NCBI GenBank assembly: GCA_026398575.1
Contig: JAPLSP010000674.1
Span: 1-19,503 of the forward strand
Length of the DNA: 19,503 bases
Origin: Candidatus Sumerlaeota bacterium
GTDB taxonomy: Bacteria; Sumerlaeota; Sumerlaeia; JADFCT01
Reading direction: 5' to 3'
Part shown: piece after piece, positions 6,165-13,925 of the stretch
Numbering within the stretch: position 1 is the stretch's first letter
Layout of the letters: each line of letters opens with the position of its first letter
The notes under the pieces: generated by a model
Seen by the model: the letters and a program-made list of their open reading frames with translations, nothing else
What the model was told of the DNA's origin: nothing
Database searches by the model: none
Program-made: the position numbers and the translations under genes

Positions 6165-8288
6165 TCATTGATGTCCTTGTGGTCCCTGTTGTCCTTGTAG
6201 TCCTTTGTCCACAAAACGCGCCGGCCCCACTCCCAGCCCCCCCAAGATCATCGCCTTATTGAAAGTAACGATCACCCCAACCGCAAACAGAACCAGAGCC
6301 GCCGACATCGGTATGAATCCCGGCAGATTATGCCAGGAAAACAAAATCATCGTGCGCGCCGCGAAGCCGATTCCCGCCGTCCCTCCAGCCAGGAAAAATC
6401 CCGGACGCCTTCGGATAAGCCCCACAGCGACAAAAACCGCGCATTCAGCCAGCGTTGCTCCCGCGCTCCATGCCATCGGCGTCGCGACATAGCGATACAA
6501 GCACGCGCATGCAATTGCCAGCGCCAGCGCATAACCGGCATTTTTGCCCGTCAGTTTTAATTTATAGTTCAGAAGCAACACGAGAAGGATCAGCGCCTGC
6601 GCCGCCTCCGGCATGTATCGCAGACTGTCATGCGGCAGCATCCAGAAAATTCCGATGATCGTACCGCCGCCGAACGCCAGCCACGTGAGGAGATTGCGCC
6701 AACGCCAGGCCGCTATTCCCGCAAGCGCCCATGCTACAGCCGCGATCATTATGGGGTGTTTACTCGCTTCAATAAACATCCTTTTGATCGCCCCGCCCGT
6801 TCGAATGCAATGCCAGCTTATGGCGCCGGCAAACCATTCAATCGCGTGGCTGAGCCAGGTGAAGAATGAGGCGATGCCATCGCAGACCCATATAAAAGCA
6901 ATCATCATGCCGCTCAGTATTCTGCCGCCCAGCCTGACGCTGTCGTGCGCCGTCGCCTTGGTGAAATCGAATCGCCATAAGAAACATCCCGCCGCGACCG
7001 CCCCGATTATGCCAATGCGCCAAAGCGCGGCCCGATAGCGCCAGCGCTTCCAGAACCAGAAATAGAGGATGACGCCGGCGAGGGCGGTGAAAATCAGCGG
7101 GAGACCCGCTTCGAGAAACGCTGGAATCTCCGCCAACTTGCCAGGCCGGATTTCCCGTTGCGGATTGGCGAATCCCATGCTCGCGAGCGCGGTCAATGCC
7201 AGCAGCGCGTCTATTATCCGCAGGCGCTTGCGCGTTTCCATCCGGGGGAAGTTGCGCATCACGAAGACGGCCGCCGCCACCGCCATCGGCCCAAGATACG
7301 CCGCATGGAAAAACAGGCGGTTCAAGTTAAGGCTTTCGATCAGATGCAAGACGATGGCGCCGAGCGGAACGATGAGCATGGCGCGGTCAAGGCATGCGCC
7401 CTGCGAACGGGTCATATACTCCTCGCTCCGGTTTTGCGCGGCGAAAATCCCTTTGACCGCTGGCAGCAACAGCGCGAAGGCGGCGGGCGCCCAGGCGACC
7501 AAGTAATAAAAGCCGTCCTGCGAAAAGCCGGGGAGGGCCGGGTCCTTCAGCAGCGGGAATTCGCCGAGATAAACGAACGCGGCGGTGAAGAGAAATGCGT
7601 CCCAGGCGCCCGCGCGGATTTGCAGGCGCGTTCCCTTCAGAAAAATCCAGAGTTTGATCGGCGCGGCCAGAAAGCAGCAGGCGTTGACCATCAGCCCGCT
7701 GGCGCCGATATAGGCGCGCCCGTCAAACGAAATGACCGAGAAGCGGTTGCTGAAAAATGTCGGATCGAGCAGCAGCGCCATCTCTGTCAGCAACAGCATG
7801 AAGGCGTCGTCGAGCGCCTTCAGCCTGCGCGCGATCACCACCGCCGTCACGATCACCAGAGCTTCATACCCTTGCAACGCCAGCAGCGCCCGCAGCGGAC
7901 GCCCGAAATCAATCTCCTTTCCGGCGGCGCTTTGCGGCGGCATCATTTGCCACGCGCCCAGCAGCATCAATGCCGCGCTGATCAAGTACCAATAATTGCG
8001 CTGCGTGATCCCGGCCAGCGCGCGCCGGACCAATTCGCCCAACGGCGCCTGAAGCAGCCCTTTCTCCGAATCAAGCCCCCAATCGCGCTTTTCATTATTC
8101 CCATAACTCCCAGAACTCCCATTACTCCCATCGCGATCTTCAGGAATGCCCCGCAAGGCCAACACACAGGCGCTTGTCGCATCGCTGCCCAAAACCGCTG
8201 ACGCGATCTCGTACGGCGCCTCGCCGCTCGATACCACTGGCGTGCCATTCTGCGGCGCGCCTGCGTTTGGCTCTCTTGGATCCTCCAT
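6165..8288 (-). CDS. Large polytopic inner-membrane protein, unknown function
   Basis: 707-residue protein with a soluble N-terminal ~90 residues and then about 18-20 hydrophobic segments spread over the rest, the first near WYLISAALMLLGAW. No family signature was recognised. The architecture resembles large uncharacterised DUF2157- or DUF2339-like membrane proteins, but I cannot confirm this. The start at 8288 is supported by AAGGAGG seven to ten bases upstream on the minus strand. Both ends contain repeat-derived sequence. Near residue 55 an in-frame 9-nt array gives G-S-N/S/Y triplets, and the last 12 residues are four G-x-Q triplets (GLQGQQGPQGHQ) coded by the intergenic 9-nt repeat family, which runs up to the stop codon. 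It converges with clpX and diverges from the 1069-aa glycosidase. Confidence 0.85.
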   Translation of the reverse strand: MEDPREPNAGAPQNGTPVVSSGEAPYEIASAVLGSDATSACVLALRGIPEDRDGSNGSSGSYGNNEKRDWGLDSEKGLLQAPLGELVRRALAGITQRNYWYLISAALMLLGAWQMMPPQSAAGKEIDFGRPLRALLALQGYEALVIVTAVVIARRLKALDDAFMLLLTEMALLLDPTFFSNRFSVISFDGRAYIGASGLMVNACCFLAAPIKLWIFLKGTRLQIRAGAWDAFLFTAAFVYLGEFPLLKDPALPGFSQDGFYYLVAWAPAAFALLLPAVKGIFAAQNRSEEYMTRSQGACLDRAMLIVPLGAIVLHLIESLNLNRLFFHAAYLGPMAVAAAVFVMRNFPRMETRKRLRIIDALLALTALASMGFANPQREIRPGKLAEIPAFLEAGLPLIFTALAGVILYFWFWKRWRYRAALWRIGIIGAVAAGCFLWRFDFTKATAHDSVRLGGRILSGMMIAFIWVCDGIASFFTWLSHAIEWFAGAISWHCIRTGGAIKRMFIEASKHPIMIAAVAWALAGIAAWRWRNLLTWLAFGGGTIIGIFWMLPHDSLRYMPEAAQALILLVLLLNYKLKLTGKNAGYALALAIACACLYRYVATPMAWSAGATLAECAVFVAVGLIRRRPGFFLAGGTAGIGFAARTMILFSWHNLPGFIPMSAALVLFAVGVIVTFNKAMILGGLGVGPARFVDKGLQGQQGPQGHQ
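6170..6205 (-). repeat. 9-nt tandem repeat forming the C-terminus of the membrane protein
   Basis: On the minus strand four phased 9-mers (AAGGACTAC, AAGGACAAC, AGGGACCAC, AAGGACATC) precede the TGA. They belong to the same family as the intergenic array at 6054-6116 in inverted orientation. Because nine is a multiple of three, they are read as collagen-like G-x-Q triplets. Confidence 0.85.
8097..8132 (-). repeat. 9-nt tandem repeat inside the membrane protein gene
   Basis: Four phased copies (plus strand ATTCCCATA, ACTCCCAGA, ACTCCCATT, ACTCCCATC; minus strand GGGAGTTAT type) fall in the soluble N-terminal part of the protein. They encode low-complexity Gly-Ser-x triplets, without any effect on the frame. 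Confidence 0.85.
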
Positions 8289-8431
8289 AATAGCGCCTCC
8301 TTCGCGATCTCAAAGGGCGCGGCTTCGCTCCTAGCGCGCTCTTGCCTCCATCAAAGCATCCATCTCTTTGACTTTGGCCTTTACGCCCTATAGGTCGCTC
8401 CAGAAGGACTAACGGTTCACGTGCAAATTCT

Positions 8432-8460
8432 ATAATTCTTTGCGCTCTTTGCGGTGACAA
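8432..8460 (-). promoter_or_regulatory. Possible promoter for the membrane protein gene
   Basis: On the minus strand TTGTCA (8455-8460) is followed after 17 bp by AATTAT (8432-8437). Five of six and four of six consensus bases match. It would give a leader of about 140 nt. Part of the spacer is the TTTGCG 9-nt repeat, which lowers confidence. Confidence 0.35.
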
Positions 8461-8607
8461 AATGATAGGTCAAGGGCGCTTGAAATACCGCTCAAGAATG
8501 GCTTGCCAAACGTCAGCGTCCGGTTCATGATGGCTTATTCCTATGCTTTCATGTGGCAAAGCAGCGCCGCATGAACATCAGCGTCAATAAGGTGATTTTT
8601 TTTGATA

Positions 8608-8626
8608 CGCGCCAAGCTTTGGCGCG
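8608..8626 (+). promoter_or_regulatory. Perfect 8-bp hairpin in the leader of the glycosidase gene
   Basis: CGCGCCAA and TTGGCGCG are exact inverted repeats around a 3-nt centre (GCT), ending just before the AAAGGTGA ribosome binding site and 12 bases before the ATG. It could be an mRNA hairpin that limits translation, or an operator half-buried in the leader. No T-run follows, so it is not a terminator. Confidence 0.5.
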
Positions 8627-8638
8627 AAAGGTGAAATC

Positions 8639-11600
8639 ATGCTGACGATACTCAGATTCCTTGCGGTGGCTCGAATGGCTCGAATGGCGGCGACAGCGAT
8701 GGTGATTGCTTGCGTTGCTTCTCTGTCTCAGGCGCAGATGGTTTCAGGGGCGAAGATGCCTGGCTATGGCGTCACACTTGGTCTCGATGCTGACCGCGAG
8801 TCGAAAACCTATAAGGCGCAATTCATCGAGGGCAGCGCGCCGGGCAACGTCCTGTGGCCGGGCGAGCAGGCCAGTTTCACATTTCAGATCGTGAATCTCT
8901 CGAATGAAGCCATTGCCTGCGATGGAACGGTCGAGGTGATCGCCTATGGGACAAAGGGCCGGCCCGGCGATATTTGGGTTCCGGACATGTTCAAGATCGG
9001 CGACTCCGACGCGCCGCAATCCGCAATCCGTAATCCGCAATCCGCAATACTTTGTCCTGTGCGCGCCAATGTCGCGGTAAAAGGTTTTCAGAACCTGACC
9101 GTCACGCCAAAGACCCCCGAGCGCTTCGGCGCATACACGCTGGTCGTGGACTTGGGCAAGAACGGACGGCGCTTTGTGACCTCTTACGTGCGCACGTTCA
9201 AGCCCGCCGAGATCCCCGTCCAGTATCCACAGCTGGCGCTCGACGTCTCGGATGTCAACGTCCTGAAGCGGCTGGGCGGTTTCCCAAACCGCATCGGGAT
9301 CGGATACAAGCCGACGACCGACAAAGACTTCGATGCATGGTTCCAGAAGGAAGCCGCGAAACTGGAAGAGTTCAAGAAAGCGAATCTTCCCATCACGCTC
9401 GAAATCGGCTGCGGCGCATGGAAAGCGCCCGAGCAACCGTTGCAGCACGAACGTCCCTGGCTCGACGACAAGGGCGTCATGAAGGACGGCAAGAGCGACA
9501 TCGCCTGGATGCCTTCGTATGATGAGGACTTCAAGAAATTCACCAAGATGTTCGTCACGAAATACGGTTGGCCCAAAGGTCCGATCAACGGCATCAAACT
9601 CTGGAACGAGCCTTGGGAAGGGATTTCGATTTCCGGCTGGGGCGCGGACATGATCCGCTATCGCGAAATTTTCCTCGCGCTGTGCGTGGCGACGCGTAAC
9701 GCGTGCCAGGAGGCGGGCGTGCAGGTGCTCATCGGCGGCTGCGATTCATCGTCCAACACCTTCGATAAACTCTTCGCCGACGGCAGCGACGATTTCCTGA
9801 AGTATCTCGATTTCGTTTCGATCCACTATCAGGGCATGGCGCCGCCCTCGACGGTCAAGGCGTGGGTGGACCGCAAGAGCCCCAACGGGCGCGTGCGCGT
9901 GTGGGACACCGAGAGCTGGGTCGCCAATTGCGATGACCGCGTCGCCGCCGTGATCGCGACGAATCTTTCGACCGGGCACGACCGCGCCGTGGGCATCTAT
10001 GGCGGCAACATCTGCACCGAATGGCACTCGACGGGCGCCGACATGCTCACGGAAGGCGGCAAAAAGAAGCGCATCAACGTCACGCATACCTGGTCCGTGG
10101 CCGCGTCGGTCGGCGCCGCGAATTACTTCATCGGCGAGCGCCGCTTCAAGGAACTGCTTTTCAAGAACGGCCTGCCGTGGGTGATGATTTTCAACGGCCT
10201 GCCCGGCGGCGACGGCAAACCGAATCCCGAAGACGGCACAATCGTCGTGGTGGGCGACATCGGCGAGGAGTTCGGCGCCGATAGCGTGCTCTTCCGCACG
10301 GCGCGCGGCCTCAAGGAAATGGCGCACAAGGCCGAACTGAAAAAAGAACTCGCCGCGCTGCCCGTGGATGGGGAGACAAATGCGACTACGAGTCCAACTG
10401 CGAATGCGAAGAAGCGGCAGGAACTTGAAAAGCAGATTCGCAAACTCGAACCTCTGAGCGGCGCCATGATGACGCTGTCAGCCAGCGGCGACCGCTTCAG
10501 CCTTTATGATTTCTATGGCAATCCCGTTCCTTCGCAGGATGGAAAAATCATCGTTCCGCTGGATCATCGCGGATTCTTCCTGCGCGCCGACGGCGGGCCG
10601 GATTCCTTTGCGGCGCTCGTGGAGGCAGTTCGCTCCTCGCGCGTCGCTGGCATCGAACCGCTGGCCACTGTCTGCCATGACATGACCGCGCCCATCGCCG
10701 GCAAGCCCGCCCTGCGCCTGGAACTGACCAACGTGCTCAACCGCAAAATCAAAGGGAATCTCGAAGTCTCGCTGGGCGCTCTCAAGATCGAAGCGCCCGC
10801 GTCGCTCGCCTTCGACGCCAACGAAACCAAGCAGGTGGAAGTGATGGTTGTAGCGGGCGAAGCGGCGCCCGGCAACGTCTATCCCCTGAAGTTGCGCTTC
10901 GACGCCGGGAAGGACGGCGCCGCCGAACACGAGGAAGACATGCACGTCAACTTCATCGTGCGCCGCACGATCAAGGTGGATGGACAGTTGGACGATTGGA
11001 AAGACGTCCTGCCGCAGATCATCGCGCCGCCGGACGCATCAGGCCCCACCTTGACGGAAGCGGCCTGGTTCCCATTCAAGAATTTCGACGCTTCAGCGAA
11101 GAAAGGCCTGGCCACCGGATATCTGGCCTATGACAGCGATAATTTTTATATCGTTGTCAAAGCCGCGGATGATACGCCCGACGAAGGAATGCCGCGCTTC
11201 GAGACGCTTGGCGACGAAGAGTTTTTCTATCCCGAAGTAAGCTATTCAAAACCCAAGGAAGGCCAGAAAGAATTGAAATGGCCCGAAGGCGTGCGGCGCT
11301 ATTCCTATCGCAAGGGGCCGGAACTACCCGCCGGCAATGCGCCGAATCACGACAACGTCCAGATCGCTTTCAACGTCCTGCCCGCCGCCGCCAAGCCCGC
11401 GTATCCCTGCCCGCCCGGCACGATGCCCGGCTACATCGCCTACAGCGACACCGACTACGAATACGCCCTGAATCCCGTTGCCCAAAAATACGGCGGCGGC
11501 GAAGAAATCTGGCGCCTCGCCGTCCCCGGCATGCCCCACAAGCATTTCTATCCGCGCCAGCCCAAGTCGCCCTTCGATGGCCCGGTCAAAAAAGGCCAGC

Positions 11601-11848
11601 TCAAATTCCGCCGCGACGGCTCAACGCGCATCGTCGAGGCGGCGATCCCCTGGTCCGAAATCCCCGAAGTCAAAAAGCGTCTCGACTTGGGCCAGCCCAT
11701 CAAGTTCTCCTTCCGCGTCAACGACAACGCCGGCGGCGGTTGCATGGAACTCTCCCGCAACCGCAGCGTCGCCAAGCGCAACGCCTCCTTCCACGTTGAC
11801 TGGGCCGAGCATTGGGCTAATGAATTGGAGTTTGGGTTTGAGCGATAA
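8639..11848 (+). CDS. Secreted clan GH-A-like glycoside hydrolase with C-terminal CBM9-like domain
   Basis: 1069-residue exported protein. Residues 1-32 form a signal peptide with a probable cut after SLSQA; a lipobox-like VIAC at 22-25 is an alternative. A beta-rich domain follows to about residue 195, then a TIM-barrel-like region. WNEPW places a probable acid/base at E324, and WDTESW places a probable nucleophile at E425. The ~100-residue separation and the NEP motif are typical of clan GH-A (strands 4 and 7), as in GH5 or GH39; the exact family is not clear. A further beta-domain runs to ~770. From R775 a segment beginning IKVDGQLDDW looks like a CBM9/DOMON-type carbohydrate-binding domain. 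A 7-nt repeat at 9016-9050 is translated within the N-terminal domain. The substrate is probably a plant polysaccharide; xylan is suggested only by the GH52 gene nearby. Confidence 0.82.
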   Translation: MLTILRFLAVARMARMAATAMVIACVASLSQAQMVSGAKMPGYGVTLGLDADRESKTYKAQFIEGSAPGNVLWPGEQASFTFQIVNLSNEAIACDGTVEVIAYGTKGRPGDIWVPDMFKIGDSDAPQSAIRNPQSAILCPVRANVAVKGFQNLTVTPKTPERFGAYTLVVDLGKNGRRFVTSYVRTFKPAEIPVQYPQLALDVSDVNVLKRLGGFPNRIGIGYKPTTDKDFDAWFQKEAAKLEEFKKANLPITLEIGCGAWKAPEQPLQHERPWLDDKGVMKDGKSDIAWMPSYDEDFKKFTKMFVTKYGWPKGPINGIKLWNEPWEGISISGWGADMIRYREIFLALCVATRNACQEAGVQVLIGGCDSSSNTFDKLFADGSDDFLKYLDFVSIHYQGMAPPSTVKAWVDRKSPNGRVRVWDTESWVANCDDRVAAVIATNLSTGHDRAVGIYGGNICTEWHSTGADMLTEGGKKKRINVTHTWSVAASVGAANYFIGERRFKELLFKNGLPWVMIFNGLPGGDGKPNPEDGTIVVVGDIGEEFGADSVLFRTARGLKEMAHKAELKKELAALPVDGETNATTSPTANAKKRQELEKQIRKLEPLSGAMMTLSASGDRFSLYDFYGNPVPSQDGKIIVPLDHRGFFLRADGGPDSFAALVEAVRSSRVAGIEPLATVCHDMTAPIAGKPALRLELTNVLNRKIKGNLEVSLGALKIEAPASLAFDANETKQVEVMVVAGEAAPGNVYPLKLRFDAGKDGAAEHEEDMHVNFIVRRTIKVDGQLDDWKDVLPQIIAPPDASGPTLTEAAWFPFKNFDASAKKGLATGYLAYDSDNFYIVVKAADDTPDEGMPRFETLGDEEFFYPEVSYSKPKEGQKELKWPEGVRRYSYRKGPELPAGNAPNHDNVQIAFNVLPAAAKPAYPCPPGTMPGYIAYSDTDYEYALNPVAQKYGGGEEIWRLAVPGMPHKHFYPRQPKSPFDGPVKKGQLKFRRDGSTRIVEAAIPWSEIPEVKKRLDLGQPIKFSFRVNDNAGGGCMELSRNRSVAKRNASFHVDWAEHWANELEFGFER
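9016..9050 (+). repeat. Five-copy 7-nt tandem repeat within the glycosidase gene
   Basis: GCAATCC, GCAATCC, GTAATCC, GCAATCC and GCAATAC are contiguous. The array encodes a PQSAIRNPQSAI stretch between two beta-domain segments. Seven is not a multiple of three, so changes in copy number would break the frame unless three copies change at once. Confidence 0.85.
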
Positions 11849-11876
11849 TTGCTCTGTCCGCAATAGTTCTGTCAGC

Positions 11877-12299
11877 TTATGGGATGTCTTCAACCCAAAG
11901 GACGTGGGGAGCGTGAGGACTGGCGGCAAGAATATTATAGTTCCGTTTGTCGGCGGTGACCACTTGCCCGTTCTGCAGGATCGCCAGCGCCAGATACAGG
12001 CAATCGTACATGCCACACTGAGTCTTGGCCGCGAGATCGAAAGCGGAATCGCGCAAAGATAGCGAAGAATGTTTCTGCATGGGAACGCTATGAAAAGCCG
12101 TGCGGAAGGCCTCAGCCTTGGGGACGCCGATATCGCCCCGGCGAACATGCTTCAGTATGATGCTGTCTATCTCATATAGAATAAAGTCAGGGGCATGAAG
12201 ATGATGCCCTCTGCCGAGCGCGCGTTGGGCGGCGTCCGAATAGACTTCCGCAAAATACCATTTTGCGGCGACGCTGGCATCAATGACAAGGAGGCTCAT
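11877..12299 (-). CDS. vapC: PIN-domain toxin, VapC-like ribonuclease
   Basis: 140-residue PIN-domain protein of usual VapC size. The acidic metal-binding set is complete: D7 (LLVIDASVAAKW), E43 (ILYEID), D99 (MYDCLYLALA) and D117 (VTADKR). VapC toxins cleave tRNA or rRNA to stop growth. Its start codon overlaps the stop of the upstream antitoxin gene by 4 bp, the standard arrangement for translational coupling. It converges with the glycosidase gene; only 28 bp lie between their stop codons. Symbol use follows the family; the target RNA is unknown. Confidence 0.92.
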   Translation of the reverse strand: MSLLVIDASVAAKWYFAEVYSDAAQRALGRGHHLHAPDFILYEIDSIILKHVRRGDIGVPKAEAFRTAFHSVPMQKHSSLSLRDSAFDLAAKTQCGMYDCLYLALAILQNGQVVTADKRNYNILAASPHAPHVLWVEDIP

Positions 12300-12532
12300 T
12301 GGCCGCGAATCTCCCGAAGGAGTACCGCGCTATCGGCGACCAAACGGCCTTTGAAGCCACGGCGAAGGCGCGCAGCCAGCTTGCGCGCCGCATCCGGATT
12401 CGCGCGCGCCGCTTCCTCCAGTATTATCCGCGCTTCGGCCTGCACGGTTCGTCCCTGGCTCGCCGCCCGGCTTTTCAGGCCTGCGATCACTTTGTTGTCC
12501 AAATTTCGTAACGTGAGTTGCGCCACAATCAT
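12296..12532 (-). CDS. vapB: FitA/VapB-type antitoxin with ribbon-helix-helix N-terminus
   Basis: 78-residue protein. Residues 3-40 (AQLTLRNLDNKVIAGLKSRA... then TVQAEARIIL) follow the Arc/FitA ribbon-helix-helix pattern. The C-terminal part (RRGFKGRLVADSAVLLREIRGQ) is the typical toxin-wrapping tail. ATG 12532 is chosen because AGGAG lies five bases upstream on the minus strand and because it gives the conserved N-terminus; an upstream in-frame start at 12589 would add 19 unrelated residues. It should bind VapC and repress its own promoter. Confidence 0.9.
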   Translation of the reverse strand: MIVAQLTLRNLDNKVIAGLKSRAASQGRTVQAEARIILEEAARANPDAARKLAARLRRGFKGRLVADSAVLLREIRGQ

Positions 12533-12561
12533 CCGCTCCTTTCCGAGTGAACAATGGCGAA

Positions 12562-12589
12562 AGAATAGCGCTGCTAGAGGGAGAGTCAA
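12562..12589 (-). promoter_or_regulatory. Predicted vapBC promoter
   Basis: On the minus strand TTGACT (12584-12589) and TATTCT (12562-12567) are separated by 16 bp. They match five and four consensus bases and sit 30-57 bp ahead of the antitoxin start. The -35 element overlaps the last codons of the upstream hypothetical gene, so the toxin-antitoxin pair can be transcribed on its own. Confidence 0.5.
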
Positions 12590-13026
12590 GGGAATTGGGG
12601 TTTATGGATGATCTTATGCGTTTCATCTGGCAGAAGAACCTCTGCCACAACGGGCGCGCGATTCCCCCGCAATGCCTCGCACAACCGGCGATGCAATTCC
12701 TCGAAGGAAATAAGGGCGTATTCCTCTCCTGTCAAAATCAGAAGAGGGCCTGGGTATTCCTGGGGGCTTCGTTCCGTTCCTTTTATGGAGTTCTCGGTTA
12801 CGAAGACGACAGCTCGCATGTATTGGCTTTCACCATTTTCGTCGGTCTCGATTTCGGGCGGCAGAAAGGAGGCAAAGGGATCGCCGTCCTCGTATCCATT
12901 CCCAGGGGTGGGCGAGCCGATATAGGCCGGAACGCCTTGCGCCCTTACTTGTATCCATTCGCAGCCGGCGTAATCGTCTCCATATTTTGGGAACTTCAAG
13001 GTCCAGAGTGTTGCGTAGATGCTCAT
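12586..13026 (-). CDS. Conserved hypothetical protein (MSIYATLW-type)
   Basis: 146-residue protein of a type I recall as a conserved hypothetical found across many bacteria, with N-terminus MSIYATLWTLKFP, a central GCEWIQVRAQGVPAYIG and a GTERSPQEYPGPLL motif near the middle. No enzymatic motif, membrane segment or signal peptide is seen. The C-terminal half looks helical (SFEELHRRLCEALRG). The upstream ribosome site is weak (AAAGG). It is the gene immediately ahead of vapBC on the same strand, but the intervening promoter suggests they are separate units. Function unknown. Confidence 0.8.
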   Translation of the reverse strand: MSIYATLWTLKFPKYGDDYAGCEWIQVRAQGVPAYIGSPTPGNGYEDGDPFASFLPPEIETDENGESQYMRAVVFVTENSIKGTERSPQEYPGPLLILTGEEYALISFEELHRRLCEALRGNRAPVVAEVLLPDETHKIIHKPQFP

Positions 13027-13066
13027 CGTTTTATGCCTTTGTTTTTTTTCGCCATGAACCGCCGGC

Positions 13067-13606
13067 TCAGCGTTTCCTCTGTTCTGTAATCTTTATATCC
13101 AACGACAAGAAGTTTCCCGCAATGTCTTTGCCATTAATGGTCAACGTCGCGCCGGCGGCTGGTTTGACGCTATAGCGCGCCTCGCCGGTGGTCTTTTCAT
13201 CGTCATAGCGGATAATGCGGCTCAATCCCACCGTGCTGGCGTCGTCGTCAGCAACCGAGAGCGCATTGACCTTAGGTTTTATCCATTCCTCGAACGCCAC
13301 GATGAGCAGTTTCGGCTCAACGGGCGTGTTGTCGTCCTTGAGAACGGTCCACTCGAACGACCGCTCGAATCGTCCCTTGCCGGCGTCATGGTTCCAGCGA
13401 GTATTCCTCACAAAAATGCGATAACCGGGCGGCATCCGCGGCGCTACTTCATTTTGGAATTTTTGGGGCAGGGCTTGATCGGTGATCAGCGGACTGGGCT
13501 CGAAAGACGTCCTGTATTTCCACCATACGGCAAGCAAGAGCGCCCCTGCGCAAACGACGCATAGAGCTCCTAGAAGGAGCAGAGTCAGGATTTGACGGCT
13601 GGACAT
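13067..13606 (-). CDS. Hypothetical membrane-anchored protein
   Basis: 179-residue protein with one N-terminal transmembrane helix (about residues 6-28, LTLLLLGALCVVCAGALLLAVWW) followed by a soluble domain predicted to lie outside the cytoplasm. No family was recognised. The soluble part mixes charged and beta-prone segments (RSFEWTVLKDD, ATLTINGKDIAG). AAAGGAA precedes the ATG. It is the third gene of a minus-strand run that starts at 14442, with 31 bp from the preceding gene, so it is probably co-transcribed. Confidence 0.75.
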   Translation of the reverse strand: MSSRQILTLLLLGALCVVCAGALLLAVWWKYRTSFEPSPLITDQALPQKFQNEVAPRMPPGYRIFVRNTRWNHDAGKGRFERSFEWTVLKDDNTPVEPKLLIVAFEEWIKPKVNALSVADDDASTVGLSRIIRYDDEKTTGEARYSVKPAAGATLTINGKDIAGNFLSLDIKITEQRKR

Positions 13607-13637
13607 GAGAGTTCCTTTCTGCTTGAGGGAGTATCTT

Positions 13638-13925
13638 TTATTCCATGAGTCGAACTCCGCATTTGCTGCAAAACTTGGGGCTCATCTTGTTTCCAATATA
13701 TCCCTCACAGGACGGACAGCGCCAGTTTATCAAGGAGAATACGGCAATGCCCAGAATTACTGCGATACAGATGAGGGCGACGCCCTTCTCTGAAAGCCCA
13801 CCAATGACAAATCCATTCGCCATTGGAAGGATTGCCGCAATCGCCAGAATGGTTGCGATCCACTGACGGATCTGGCGCTTCCTGAATTCAGCAATGATGT
13901 CTGCATCAGGTTTTTGATCCTCCAT
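13638..13925 (-). CDS. Small zinc-ribbon membrane protein
   Basis: 95-residue protein with a charged N-terminal ~20 residues, two hydrophobic segments (about 22-43 and 47-67) and a C-terminal zinc ribbon with C70-x2-C73 and C86-x2-C89 (CPSC...CSKC). This order of two membrane helices and a cytosolic zinc ribbon is common in small uncharacterised bacterial proteins. The start at 13925 is chosen because it has an AAGGA site upstream and begins with a sensible soluble segment; longer in-frame extensions to 14129 run through the neighbouring coding sequence. It overlaps the end of the upstream lipoprotein gene by 20 bp, indicating coupling. Confidence 0.72.
   Translation of the reverse strand: MEDQKPDADIIAEFRKRQIRQWIATILAIAAILPMANGFVIGGLSEKGVALICIAVILGIAVFSLINWRCPSCEGYIGNKMSPKFCSKCGVRLME

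Larger units (their letters stand above)
8289..8638. other. 350-bp divergent intergenic region
   Basis: This lies between the minus-strand membrane gene and the plus-strand glycosidase. It contains the ribosome site and a possible promoter of the former, a two-copy 9-nt repeat (TTTGCGCTC, TTTGCGGTG at 8439-8456), and a perfect hairpin just ahead of the glycosidase. On the minus strand 8470-8570, two overlapping frames read like protein (one ending DADVWQAILERYFKRP before a stop). They have no start codon and are interrupted, so this could be a decayed gene remnant; it cannot be assigned. Confidence 0.55.

Noticed and set aside
7158..8201. Plus-strand 347-aa open frame opposite the membrane protein
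   Set aside because: Arg/Gln/His-rich composition is typical of the antisense of hydrophobic membrane segments; the minus-strand protein has a good ribosome site.
11849..11876. Bidirectional terminator between glycosidase and vapC
   Set aside because: The 28-bp gap shows no stem followed by a T-run on either strand.
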